Shown: positions 9,357 through 18,452 of the stretch, piece by piece
Position numbering within the stretch: the stretch's first letter is position 1
Layout of the letters: the number at the start of each line of letters is the position of its first letter
Source: Candidatus Liminaster caballi
Lineage (GTDB): Bacteria; Bacteroidota; Bacteroidia; Bacteroidales; UBA3663
Direction of reading: 5' to 3'
Length of the DNA: 64,000 bases
Assembly (NCBI GenBank): GCA_018065085.1
Contig: JAGHUA010000003.1
Location: 1-64,000, forward strand
Notes under the pieces: model-generated
Told to the model about the DNA's origin: nothing
What the model saw: the letters and a program-made list of their open reading frames with translations, nothing else
Database searches by the model: none
Program-made: the position numbers and the translations under genes

Positions 9357-11516
9357 TCAGGTCTCAGCGTGGAATGAAACATAAAAATCCACATGCAGCG
9401 TCTCGTTCCATTCGTCGTGCGTCCACTCGTTGTAGCATGACATGATCACGTCCACCGTGAACGGCACCTGGAGCGTGTCGTGATAGCTCGAAGGCGGTCG
9501 GATGGCATAGGCATCCGCATAGTCCGGCTCATGATCCAGCTGCTCGCTCGTACTGCGCACACAGCATCTTGTGCTTATCTCCCATTCCGTGATAGCGGAA
9601 GATATTGCGGCGTACATTTCCTGTTTCCAGTCGCCGTCGAACTCCCAGACGAGAGTCATGCCGCCGCTGATCACGGCCACGCGCTGCTCCTTCTTCAGGT
9701 CGTAGGGTGGCAGGAGCCTGAGCGTGCGGAGCGTCAGTTCCACGAGCGGAGCGCCGTCGGCTGACGGCATCGTGTGCGTGAACTGGTCCCAGATGCACAG
9801 CTGCCCGGATATCCCCACTACGTCGAGGAGGTTCACGCGGGACAGCTTCGAGAGTGCCAGCCGTGCCTTCGACTCGATCTTACGGTATGAGTGTCGGAGC
9901 ACCGCGTCGTATGCTGCCCAGAACTTGGCGAACAGACCGTCCGGGAACTGGTAGAGCATAGACAGGCCATGCTCCTCTTGGCCGAACGTCACCGGCTCGC
10001 CTGCTGACGTATATGGCAGTGAAGATCCGAACGGGTAGCTGTTGTCCGGCATCATGTAGGCGAAGCAGAAGGCCAGCGGGGTCTCGTTGTCCTTGCTGTC
10101 ATCCTCAGGATCCTCCACGCTGCTCTGTGATATGTAGGTAGTGCGATGCACATACCCGGCCAGGTACTGAGGGCAGAGCACGCCGTTCTGGGCGTAGTCC
10201 ATGGGCACGTATTCGTCGGGGCTCGTGATATCCTCACTGTCGCACCCGTCCGTCTGCATGTCCCACGAGAAAGCGCCCGAGCCCACGAACTGCCACAGCT
10301 GGTTCTCGTTGTCGAACTTGTAGAAGCGGCCCGTCGTGCGCTCGTAGTCAATAGCGCCGGTACCGTAGCCCGAGCCAGAGCGCACCACCGAGTAGGGGTC
10401 GCCGAAGTCCTTGATGAACTCCTCGTAGGTATCAGACACGGGAGCCGCGTCGGTGAATGAGGTGGACGATGACAGCTTCAGCTGCTTGGGTGTCTCGTAT
10501 GAGATCAGCGGAGGAGCCACCACGTCCTCCGTGATGTCGAAGGCCGGAGCCTGCGCGATGATGTCGCGCACCAGACGGATCTCAGCCGTGCGCGTGTCAC
10601 TGTTGCAGATGTACGTCGCGCCGAAGCGGCCCCAGAGGGCAGAGAGGAAATCGTCCACCGTGCACGTCGGCATCAGGTCGGCGTATTTCAGCACGCCCTT
10701 GCAGCAGCAGTCCGCCGCGTTGTTGAGCACCACGAGGCGCTTGAGCCGTGGGTCATCCTTGAAGGGGTTGCTCTTCAGCGTGAAGCCGTACTCCTCGAAT
10801 ATCAGCTCCACCACGCGCCACACATAGAGGAACGGCGTGACACCGTAGCCCTCCGGCAGGTTGATGTCCGTGGGTTCCCCGTTCATCAGCTGGCGCTCAC
10901 GGCGTGCCTGCGAGTAGATCAGGAACTCACGCTGCCATTGATTAGATATTGGCATTTCAGAGTCGAGACCAGGACGGCCTGTCCCTGAGTTGTAGAAGAT
11001 GCGGTTCAGATACAGCGGGTAGTACGTCTTCACCTTGTTGTCCTCCTTGCACTCGTTCGCCACGACTACCTGGAAGACGGCATAGTCAGCCGTAGTACCG
11101 TTGAGCACTCTCTGAAGGTGAGAGCAAAGGGCAGCGGCAGAAGAGAATGACACCACGGGGAGGTTGCCCAGCTTCTGGAGCTTCTTCGCCTTCCATGCGC
11201 TGAAAGCCTCGCTGTTGTCGAAGCCGATGTTGATGGTGAAGCCGTCGCGGGCGCTTGCGCTCACCAGGTTGATCTTGCCGCTGCGTAGGTATGCACCGTC
11301 CGAGAGCTGGCAAGCGTCACGCCCTGCCATGGGACTGTTGCCCACGTCGAGGCGGTGGGCATAGCCCAGCATGGCCGCGTTGCGCGGAGTGTATGGCAGC
11401 GTCACCGGCACCGTCTGCGAGCCTCTGTCGTTCATGACGGGCGACTGCTCATCTATCTGCACCGTGAAGCCCTTGGGGACATCCAAATATCCCGATGTTG
11501 TCCGTATCTTGAGCAT
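9357..11516 (-). CDS. Phage distal-tail / tail-tip protein, unknown family
   Basis: 719 residues, directly downstream of the tape measure (11 bases between them). That is where distal tail and tail-associated lysin or hub proteins lie in siphoviruses. The N-terminus (MLKIRTTSGYLDVPKGFTVQ) begins with a beta-rich segment. The body is mixed, with aromatic-rich stretches, and lacks lipobox, membrane span or an obvious peptidase motif. I read it as a structural hub-like protein from position and size. No specific family could be confirmed by eye. Confidence 0.8.
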   Translation of the reverse strand: MLKIRTTSGYLDVPKGFTVQIDEQSPVMNDRGSQTVPVTLPYTPRNAAMLGYAHRLDVGNSPMAGRDACQLSDGAYLRSGKINLVSASARDGFTINIGFDNSEAFSAWKAKKLQKLGNLPVVSFSSAAALCSHLQRVLNGTTADYAVFQVVVANECKEDNKVKTYYPLYLNRIFYNSGTGRPGLDSEMPISNQWQREFLIYSQARRERQLMNGEPTDINLPEGYGVTPFLYVWRVVELIFEEYGFTLKSNPFKDDPRLKRLVVLNNAADCCCKGVLKYADLMPTCTVDDFLSALWGRFGATYICNSDTRTAEIRLVRDIIAQAPAFDITEDVVAPPLISYETPKQLKLSSSTSFTDAAPVSDTYEEFIKDFGDPYSVVRSGSGYGTGAIDYERTTGRFYKFDNENQLWQFVGSGAFSWDMQTDGCDSEDITSPDEYVPMDYAQNGVLCPQYLAGYVHRTTYISQSSVEDPEDDSKDNETPLAFCFAYMMPDNSYPFGSSLPYTSAGEPVTFGQEEHGLSMLYQFPDGLFAKFWAAYDAVLRHSYRKIESKARLALSKLSRVNLLDVVGISGQLCIWDQFTHTMPSADGAPLVELTLRTLRLLPPYDLKKEQRVAVISGGMTLVWEFDGDWKQEMYAAISSAITEWEISTRCCVRSTSEQLDHEPDYADAYAIRPPSSYHDTLQVPFTVDVIMSCYNEWTHDEWNETLHVDFYVSFHAET

Positions 11517-11527
11517 ATTATTGGGTA

Positions 11528-14500
11528 TTAGCCGCGCGAGAAGTAGTCGCGGGCGTTGGTTATTGTCTGTTCAGCGCGTTCCAGATCCTGGTACACGATG
11601 TAGGCGCGGATGTTCCTGAGGCCGTCCACCGTCTGCTTGAGGTCCTTCACCGTAGCGGACAGCGAGGCGAAGCCATCAGACTGTGCCATGGGCGAAGTCG
11701 CTCCACCTTCGGCGAAGCCTTGGGTCTGAGCTGCGCCACCATGCAGGCGCTGCTGTCTGATAGCCTCTATCATTCCCACGGCATCCACCACCTCCGGCTT
11801 CTCCAGTTCCGGCTGTGCCACGACGTACTCGCCCTTATGCACTACACCGGCCACCTCGTATCGGCCACCCTCGCCAGTAGGTCCACCGTCCGAGAAGCCC
11901 ACGCTGCGCGTCGCCGTTGCCGCTGGCTTCGATGATCCACCGGCCGAGTGAGACAGTGACATGTTCTTGATCTTATCGCGTTCGGCCTTGGCCGATGCCA
12001 GCTGAGCGATGCCCGTCACGGTCAGGAGTCCTGCAGCAACCGCACCGGCTATAGGTCCGAGCTGTGAGAAGGCGGTCATGATGGCCACGGCCGTGTCGGC
12101 GATGATGGTCGAGCACTTGATGGCGAAGTTCACGTCCGCGTATTTTTTCTGGATCTCCAGCTGTGCGTTGGCTTTGTCCTCTTCGAGCTGGGCCGTGTCC
12201 TCGCCGTTGTTCTGAGCCTGTTGGATCAGCACGTCGTACTTGGCATCCGATGTTGCGATCTCTGCGTCTGCTATAGCCTGGAACATCGTCGAGGACAGTC
12301 CGCTGTAGTAGTCGTAGTATTTCTTCGCGTTCTTCATCTGGAGCTGGAGGCGAGCCTTCTGGAAGTCCTTCTCGCTCATCAGTCCGTCGCGGTGCATCTT
12401 CTGGAGCTTGGCCAGCTCGTTGTCGTAGGCAGCGGACCATGACTGAGAATACTCCGAGGTGATGCTGTAGATGTGCTGCTGGTAGTCATAGTCCAGCTGA
12501 CTGAGCTCCGCGTCGCGGTGTCGTTGCAGTTCATCAGTGGCGATGCCTGCCTCCGTTGCCACCTGTATCATGGCATCGTAGGCAATCCGCACCTGCTCCT
12601 TCTGCAATTCCAGGTTACGCTGTAGGTCTTCGAGGCTGACGGGGTTCGACACGAGCTCCTGCACCTTCTGGCTGACGGCAGCGATGGCACGGTAGTTCTC
12701 CATCTGAGCCTCGCGCACCTGGTCGCCAGCCTCACGGATGGCATCTGCGCGTTTCTGCTCCGACATGGTGGTGTCTTCCATCACCTTCTTCAGATACTCC
12801 TGGGCGATGGCCAGGCGTGCCTCCGTGTTGGCTTTGTCCTGTCCGAGCATGTAGGCATCAGCCTGCTCCTGCGTGATGCGCTGATCCAGGACAGCCTTCT
12901 CCATCTGGTCGGCCTGCGTCTGGTAGAACGACTGCTGTATCTTGAGCCGTCGGTCGCGGTATTCCTGGTACTTCTTCAGATCATCCTCTTCGGGTTTCTC
13001 CTTGACGGACTTCTCCGGCTTGGCGGTCGGGGTTGTTCCCTTGCGCGTCCGGATCTCAGCTTCCACGCTTGCGATCTTGCTGTTCACGCGCACCAGGTTG
13101 TCGCCCATGGCCGTCTCGCGTGCCTTCTTGAGGCGTTTGAGCTCATCCTGTAGCTCCTTGAGAGTGGCCAGCTGATAGTCCAGCTCCTCGTTGCCCTGCT
13201 GTGTCTCCGTGGTCACGGTGTTGCCAGCGTCGGCAGCTGCTGCTCCCATGTTCTCGATCTCCATGGTGACAGCCGAGTATTTTCCCTCCAGTTCGGCGAT
13301 GGCCGCGTTCGTACTGTTCAGCGCCTGCTCAGCCTGTTCCCTCTGATACTGTGCCGCTGAAGCATTGGCACGCTCCACACTGCCACCCACGGCAAGGTTG
13401 CGCGTTCCCGAGGTTCCCAGCTGTCTGTTCGCCTGTGACTGCGTGTATGAGAGGGCCATCTTCGCGGTGTGTTCCTTCTGCTTGGCCGTGTCATAGTTCT
13501 GCTGCTGCTGTTCCTGCTGCACGTAGAGTTCGGCCAGCTTCTTCTTGTATGCCTCTGCACGGGCTTCGCGTTTCAGCGCGTCGATGTGGCGGTTGATGAG
13601 CTGGATCGACTTCGAGGTGAGACGGCCCTGCTCGTTCAGTTCCAGGTTCGCCTGTCCCGTTGCCTTCTTCAGCTCTTCGAGGGCAGAGACACGGCGCTCC
13701 TCTGATGTGTTCACGTTGTCGAGCTCCTTCACGAGGCGCTTGATGTTGCCCTCCTCTGCGGCAGTTGCTTCGGTCACGTCGTGCTCCACGGCGTTCAGAG
13801 CCTTCTGCGTCTCTGTCAGTTTCTTCGTCTTATCGGCCAGCGTCACGAGTCCGGCCACGAGGGCAGCCACGGCAGCAGCTGCGAGTGTCCACGGGTTCGC
13901 CAGCATCTCGATCTTCATCAGACGGAGGGCGGCGGTGGCCTTCTTGACGTTGCCGGTGAACAGAGCCTGAGCGGCAGCGCCCAGCAGCTGGGCAGTCCTC
14001 AGAGCCTTGTGGCCCACGCTGGTGAGAGACAGCTGCACGTTGTACCTCTTCTGCCAGAGCTCTGCCATCTTGGTGTACGCCACCTGAGCCTTGAGCAATA
14101 CCAGGTACGAGCCCACGCCCGTGATGAGCGCCTTGACCAGAGTCACATGGCGGTCGGCCCAGTCTATGACGCGGCCTACCCATGCCACCACCTCCGTCAG
14201 TCCCTCCACGGCTGCACGCATGGCACCACGGCTCTCATAGAAGCGGAGGATGACACCCTCCCACGTCGATGAGAGGATGGCCATGGCCCCCTGCACGTTG
14301 TCGGCCATCTCCGCTGCCATTGCCTCGAATGCTCCCTCACAGTTGGTCACAGCGTCGCGCACCTGTATGAGCGAGTCGGTGCCCTGTAGGAACGAATTGA
14401 AGGCTGCCACGGATCTCTTGTCTGTCAGTTCGAGTGTCTTGGCCAGATCCACGCCGCGCGCGTTGAGCTCACGGAGGCCCTGCACAAGTTCGTCGAGGTT

Positions 14501-15607
14501 CGTCACGGGTCTGCCCAGTTCGGTGGCCAGCTTGCCGTTCGCGTCGGCGAGGTTCAGCAGGATGTTACGGGTGGCGGTGGCTGCACTGTTGGCCTCGAAG
14601 CCAGCATTGGCCAGAGCACCGAGCATGGCCGTGGTCTCCTCGATGGTGAAGCCGAAGGCGTTGGCCACCGGTCCCACTGTTGCCATTGCGTTGTTCAGAT
14701 AGTCGAACGAGAGCGCGGACTTGGTACAGCCCACGGCCATGGTCGAGAGCACGCGGCCACAGTCCTCTGCTTCGAGGCCGAAGATGCGGAGCGTGGCACC
14801 TGCCAGCGAGGCGGCGCTGCTCAGATCCGTGCCCACGGCGGTGGCGAAGGTGAGCACAGACGGGGTCATGGCCTTGATGCTCTCCTTTCCGAAGCCCAGC
14901 TTGGCCAGCTCTGTCTGCAAGCCCGTGACCTCAGATGCCGAGTATCGGGTGGCAGCACCCAGTCTCAGGGCCTCGTTGGTGAGGTCCTTGATGTGTGCCT
15001 TGGTCGTTCCGAGCACGGCGGCGAGGTTGCTGTTGGCCTTCTCGAAGTCCGCGATCACCTGCGGCAGCTTGCCTATTGCGCCCAGCAGGGTGCCGGTGAT
15101 GGCCAGTGCCATGCCGAGGAAGAAGCCGATGACGGCATCCTTCATCTTCACGAGGCCGCCCAGTGCCTTGCCGAGCACGCCCGTCTGCTGAGCCGTGGCG
15201 CGGTATGCCTCCGAGGTCTTCCGAAGCTCAGCCTCCAGTGCGCGGTATTTGTCCGGCTCCAGTGATCGGCTGGTATTCTTCAGCGCCTTGGTCAGCGTCT
15301 TCATGCGCTGCTCCAGTTGGGCAGCGGTCATGTCGCTGGTCTTCATGCGCTGTTGCAGGGCCTCCATCTTCTGACGATTGAGGTCCGTCTGCTTGCGGTT
15401 CTCCTTGAGGGCAGCGTCCAGGCGGCGGTACTCCTCCGTCTCCTTGCGTCCCTGAGCCACGAGGGTGGCCATGCTCTTGCGGAGCTGGTCCTGTTCCTTC
15501 TTGAGGTTCGCCGATGAGTCCTGAAGGTTGCGCATTTCCTTCTGCGCCTGCGTGCCGTTGATCTTGAGGCTCCACGCTATGACATCCGGCTGTAATTTCT
15601 TGGCCAT
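11528..15607 (-). CDS. Phage tail tape measure protein (TP901-type)
   Basis: 1,359 residues. The product sets tail length and is delivered with the DNA. Residues about 30-130 are coiled coil. From about 150 a hydrophobic stretch (GFFLGMALAITGTLLGAIG) precedes the conserved TP901 core with TGLQTELAKLGFGKESIKAM, DLSSAASLAGATLRIFG and SFDYLNNAMATVGPVANAFG. Further hydrophobic helices near 490-600 and long Gln/Glu/Lys-rich coiled coils from about 690 to 1180 follow. It is the longest tail gene apart from the fibre, and three bases from the 156-aa gene upstream. At roughly 1.5 Angstrom per residue a tail near 200 nm would be expected; this is a rule of thumb, not a measurement. Confidence 0.95.
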   Translation of the reverse strand: MAKKLQPDVIAWSLKINGTQAQKEMRNLQDSSANLKKEQDQLRKSMATLVAQGRKETEEYRRLDAALKENRKQTDLNRQKMEALQQRMKTSDMTAAQLEQRMKTLTKALKNTSRSLEPDKYRALEAELRKTSEAYRATAQQTGVLGKALGGLVKMKDAVIGFFLGMALAITGTLLGAIGKLPQVIADFEKANSNLAAVLGTTKAHIKDLTNEALRLGAATRYSASEVTGLQTELAKLGFGKESIKAMTPSVLTFATAVGTDLSSAASLAGATLRIFGLEAEDCGRVLSTMAVGCTKSALSFDYLNNAMATVGPVANAFGFTIEETTAMLGALANAGFEANSAATATRNILLNLADANGKLATELGRPVTNLDELVQGLRELNARGVDLAKTLELTDKRSVAAFNSFLQGTDSLIQVRDAVTNCEGAFEAMAAEMADNVQGAMAILSSTWEGVILRFYESRGAMRAAVEGLTEVVAWVGRVIDWADRHVTLVKALITGVGSYLVLLKAQVAYTKMAELWQKRYNVQLSLTSVGHKALRTAQLLGAAAQALFTGNVKKATAALRLMKIEMLANPWTLAAAAVAALVAGLVTLADKTKKLTETQKALNAVEHDVTEATAAEEGNIKRLVKELDNVNTSEERRVSALEELKKATGQANLELNEQGRLTSKSIQLINRHIDALKREARAEAYKKKLAELYVQQEQQQQNYDTAKQKEHTAKMALSYTQSQANRQLGTSGTRNLAVGGSVERANASAAQYQREQAEQALNSTNAAIAELEGKYSAVTMEIENMGAAAADAGNTVTTETQQGNEELDYQLATLKELQDELKRLKKARETAMGDNLVRVNSKIASVEAEIRTRKGTTPTAKPEKSVKEKPEEDDLKKYQEYRDRRLKIQQSFYQTQADQMEKAVLDQRITQEQADAYMLGQDKANTEARLAIAQEYLKKVMEDTTMSEQKRADAIREAGDQVREAQMENYRAIAAVSQKVQELVSNPVSLEDLQRNLELQKEQVRIAYDAMIQVATEAGIATDELQRHRDAELSQLDYDYQQHIYSITSEYSQSWSAAYDNELAKLQKMHRDGLMSEKDFQKARLQLQMKNAKKYYDYYSGLSSTMFQAIADAEIATSDAKYDVLIQQAQNNGEDTAQLEEDKANAQLEIQKKYADVNFAIKCSTIIADTAVAIMTAFSQLGPIAGAVAAGLLTVTGIAQLASAKAERDKIKNMSLSHSAGGSSKPAATATRSVGFSDGGPTGEGGRYEVAGVVHKGEYVVAQPELEKPEVVDAVGMIEAIRQQRLHGGAAQTQGFAEGGATSPMAQSDGFASLSATVKDLKQTVDGLRNIRAYIVYQDLERAEQTITNARDYFSRG

Positions 15608-15609
15608 GT

Positions 15610-16080
15610 TCAGATAGTTGTTGATATGTTGATGTATGACTGGTCAGCCACACGGGCGGCCATCTTCGGATCGAAGGCACGGCCCAGGCTGAGACGCATC
15701 TGGAAGGTGATCCACGAGCGGTACTTGTTCGAGAGGTCGCTGAATACCTCGTGATAGAGGATGCCCCAGATCGGCTGGTTGTAGATCTTCCAGTCTCCGT
15801 TGCGCTTCATATCACAGAAGCGCATCACGAGCGGCACCTGTGCCCAGAGCTCAGCGCCACCCGTCGCGGTGGTCGAGATCTGCGTCACCCTCTTCCTCAG
15901 TTCCGTCTCTATGCGCGACGCTTCGCCGCGTGCCCGTGCCTGGCTCCTCTGGCGCTGCGATGCTGACATCCTCCGCTGGGCAGCTATCTCCAGCTGTTTG
16001 TCGAAGATCTTCTTGATGCCGTACTCCAGCACGGAGTCCATGAAGCGCTGCACGTTGGTCTTGCTGCTGAAGTCTTCCAT
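15610..16080 (-). CDS. Phage protein upstream of tape measure, unknown
   Basis: 156 residues. The N-terminal half is strongly basic and helical (ASQRQRSQARARGEASR). The C-terminal half is richer in aromatics (WAQVPLVMRFCDMKRNGDWK). It sits just before the tape measure, where tail-assembly chaperones are encoded in many siphoviruses. I see no clear slippery site or -1 extension, so a chaperone role is only a possibility. A neck or tail-completion protein is the alternative. Confidence 0.7.
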   Translation of the reverse strand: MEDFSSKTNVQRFMDSVLEYGIKKIFDKQLEIAAQRRMSASQRQRSQARARGEASRIETELRKRVTQISTTATGGAELWAQVPLVMRFCDMKRNGDWKIYNQPIWGILYHEVFSDLSNKYRSWITFQMRLSLGRAFDPKMAARVADQSYINISTTI

Positions 16081-16099
16081 GTGTTACAGTGTTATGGTG

Positions 16100-16585
16100 T
16101 TACAGTCCCACGGTGTCGAAGCTCATGCCCAGGCTCCAGCCTGCGAGCGAGGAATAGACGCTCGTCTCCGGCATCGTCGTGAAGCTGGCGATGTCGAGGC
16201 GGTCCAGCATGTGGCAGCCTTCGGCCTTATCGTCTATCATCTGGCGCTTGATGGCCTCGATGATGGGCTGCGTCTCGATGCAGGTCTGCACGGCATCCTT
16301 CTTGCGCTGGGGGTCGCATTTGTCCAGGAGCACGAGCACGAGGAAGTTGCGCTCGGTCACTGCGTCCACGTTCTCGCTGTTGCTCTGAGCCGATGGCAGC
16401 AGCAGGCCCAGCACGGGCAGCTGCTCACGTTTCAGGCCCTGGTATTTCTTGCCAGCTTCGGCATCCACCGTATCGACGGTGAAGCCATGCAGCCCCTCGA
16501 TACGTCCGGCCACGCGGTTGCCTTCCGTGTCATCGTGATCTGCCAAATTGGTGAAATACTCGATTAAATCCCGTAAATTTACCAT
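16100..16585 (-). CDS. Phage neck/tail-completion-like protein, unknown
   Basis: 161 residues, soluble, beginning MVNLRDLIEYFTNLADHD. The C-terminal SSLAGWSLGMSFDTVGL resembles the end of tail-terminator proteins, but I cannot confirm this by eye. It lies between the 261-aa gene and the 156-aa gene and is preceded by about 130 non-coding bases that hold a candidate plus-strand RNA. It is probably a head-tail connector or tail-tube terminator, inferred from position. Confidence 0.7.
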   Translation of the reverse strand: MVNLRDLIEYFTNLADHDDTEGNRVAGRIEGLHGFTVDTVDAEAGKKYQGLKREQLPVLGLLLPSAQSNSENVDAVTERNFLVLVLLDKCDPQRKKDAVQTCIETQPIIEAIKRQMIDDKAEGCHMLDRLDIASFTTMPETSVYSSLAGWSLGMSFDTVGL

Positions 16586-16612
16586 GATAAAATCATTTTT
16601 ACGACCCCGGCT

Positions 16613-16712
16613 ATTGGCCGTGTCAGATTATTGTCGTATCTTTGCTGCGGTTATATTGATGGCACATTTGCCATCTCTTCTGAGACTGCCCGCTGTGAAG
16701 CTCGCGGTCTCT
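16613..16712 (+). ncRNA. Candidate plus-strand small RNA with its own promoter
   Basis: In a gap inside the leftward tail operon the plus strand shows ATTG-N20-TATCTTTG (16613-16644), close to the Bacteroidetes TTTG-N20-TAnnTTTG promoter. Downstream come a 7-bp perfect hairpin GATGGCA-CATT-TGCCATC and a second stem pairing GAGAC with GTCTC, ending near 16709. No credible ORF follows on this strand. The RNA would be antisense to the end of the 261-aa gene if it ran on. The second stem could instead serve the minus strand as a weak terminator. Confidence 0.35.
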
Positions 16713-16714
16713 TC

Positions 16715-17500
16715 TCATTTCTTGGGCTTCGTCTTCTTCTGATGTAGGTACTCGAACTTACACTTGTATAGGTATAGCATCACGTCCCAGAACGGCGAGC
16801 CGTCCACGTCTGCCTTCTTACCGAACGGGCCATCCTTGGCCACCTCCATCACCACGCCTGCCCATCCGGTGTGGTCATCGTACTGTGCGCGCCCGCCTGA
16901 AGACTTGAAGATGATCGTGAAGTCGATCTCCTTCCCTCCTATCGTCACCAGCTCCGTGGCTATCTGATGCCACACGGTCGAGAAATACGTTGCACAGTGC
17001 ACCACGAGGGGCACGGGCGGACGCACTGTCTCGGTGGGTGAGGAATAGAGCGCGCGGGTCAGCTCCTCCCATTCGCGGTTGGCCTCCTGCCCTGTCTCTG
17101 CATCGTTGGCTGCGGTGTAGTGGTCGAGGGCTTCGAGGAACTGGCCGAAGCTGATACCGTTGAACATGTCGCCCGGGCCCTTCCATCCATGGTACTCTGG
17201 CAGCAGGTTACGGCACGATGCCAGCGCCACGCGCGTGGCTCCGTTCTGGTCGGTGGTGAGGAAGTCGGCAGTCACCTGCAGCTGTCCTTCCATTTCGGAC
17301 CGCACCGGCTCGCGGTAGATGGTGTAGTCGGTCACGCCTGCCATCATGGAGAGGATGGCGCGGCGCAGATCCTCCTCGCTGATGATGCCACGGTCGTAGA
17401 GCATGGATGCGTTGAGCAGCTTGGCATACTGCACGGGCGTGAGCTCATCCACACACGAGGGCACCGTCCGCTGTCTTCCCTTGAAGCTGATCTGTACCAT
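16715..17500 (-). CDS. Phage structural/assembly protein, unknown
   Basis: 261 residues (MVQISFKGRQRTVPSCVDELTPVQYAKLL...). No membrane span. The C-terminus is very basic (YLHQKKTKPKK). It lies four bases after the 315-aa gene in the connector/tail stretch. The opening, a short beta unit followed by 'DELTPVQYAKLLNA', is the sort of sequence seen in tail-assembly or coat-associated proteins that I cannot name. Real by length, coding frame and operon position; function unknown. Confidence 0.75.
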   Translation of the reverse strand: MVQISFKGRQRTVPSCVDELTPVQYAKLLNASMLYDRGIISEEDLRRAILSMMAGVTDYTIYREPVRSEMEGQLQVTADFLTTDQNGATRVALASCRNLLPEYHGWKGPGDMFNGISFGQFLEALDHYTAANDAETGQEANREWEELTRALYSSPTETVRPPVPLVVHCATYFSTVWHQIATELVTIGGKEIDFTIIFKSSGGRAQYDDHTGWAGVVMEVAKDGPFGKKADVDGSPFWDVMLYLYKCKFEYLHQKKTKPKK

Positions 17501-17504
17501 GGTG

Positions 17505-18452
17505 TCAAAACGTCATGCCCGCCTTGGTTGCCGATGGCTCGGGCACGTAGCAGTCGGCAGCGGGCTCGCCTGATGCTTCCGCGTTGAGCTGTTGGATCTC
17601 GTTCGAGAGGAGGTTCAGGAACTCCTCCGCGTCGCGTCCCAGGTTCTGCGCCACTGAGAGTCGTGCCTGGTTCTCGGCCTTGGCACGGTCGCGCACCATG
17701 CCCTGCTGCTGCACCTGCACGATGCCGTCTGGCAGCACCTCTATAGGCAGGCGCTCCACGGCGCGCTTCATGGTCAGCAGGGCCAGAGGGCGCTGCACCA
17801 TGGGCAGCAGGTAGTCGGGCAGCTCCGTCGAGCCTTCGAGGAGCATCTTCATGCGTGCCCGTCCTATCACCGGCACGATGGCCACCTCCTGCACCTCGCT
17901 CATCATTGGGATCAGGACGAGGAAGAGGCGGTGCGAGCCGATGGTGTAGAACTCATCGAACTGTTGCAGCGAGCGGATCAGCAGGCGGTCGAGCAGTGCC
18001 TTCTTCTGTGATTTCTGCCACCATTCGGGGTTGGCAGTGTTGAGCGCTGAGAGCATCGCGTCGAGGGCAGAGTATGCCATGTTGCGGATGTTCTCCTCGT
18101 CCTTGAACTCCTGCACGGCGGTCATGCCGGTCTCGTTCTCGCCCAGATGCTTGGCGCGTCCGGCTGTGCCATGCTGCGCGTCGAGCGTCGGGATCACCTT
18201 GAGCCATGCAAACATGGCCACCGTCTGCTGTGCCAGTCTTACCACCTCGTGCATCTGATCAGACTCGGCCACGCCGCTCTGATAGCACTGGTCGATGGCA
18301 GCCACCACGTCAGCGCCTGCCATTGCCTCCACCTCGCGGATGGCCAGCGGCAGGATGGGCTCCCACTTGCTCCACTCCAGATCCTGGTCTATGAGGCCCA
18401 GCACCTGCACAATCTCCTCGGCTCCCTGGCCGTCACGGTTGAATAGTTTCAT
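17505..18452 (-). CDS. Conserved phage protein, possibly DUF6712-like
   Basis: 315 residues, mostly helical, Leu- and Gln-rich (VRLAQQTVAMFAWLKVIP, TMKRAVERLPIEVLPDGIVQ). Its N-terminus overlaps the PLD-like gene by 20 bases, typical of coupled phage genes. The general look recalls DUF6712 proteins of Bacteroidetes phages, sometimes considered connector proteins. That assignment is from memory and weak. No enzymatic motif is visible. A head-tail connector role is inferred from position three genes after terminase and beside the portal. Confidence 0.7.
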   Translation of the reverse strand: MKLFNRDGQGAEEIVQVLGLIDQDLEWSKWEPILPLAIREVEAMAGADVVAAIDQCYQSGVAESDQMHEVVRLAQQTVAMFAWLKVIPTLDAQHGTAGRAKHLGENETGMTAVQEFKDEENIRNMAYSALDAMLSALNTANPEWWQKSQKKALLDRLLIRSLQQFDEFYTIGSHRLFLVLIPMMSEVQEVAIVPVIGRARMKMLLEGSTELPDYLLPMVQRPLALLTMKRAVERLPIEVLPDGIVQVQQQGMVRDRAKAENQARLSVAQNLGRDAEEFLNLLSNEIQQLNAEASGEPAADCYVPEPSATKAGMTF

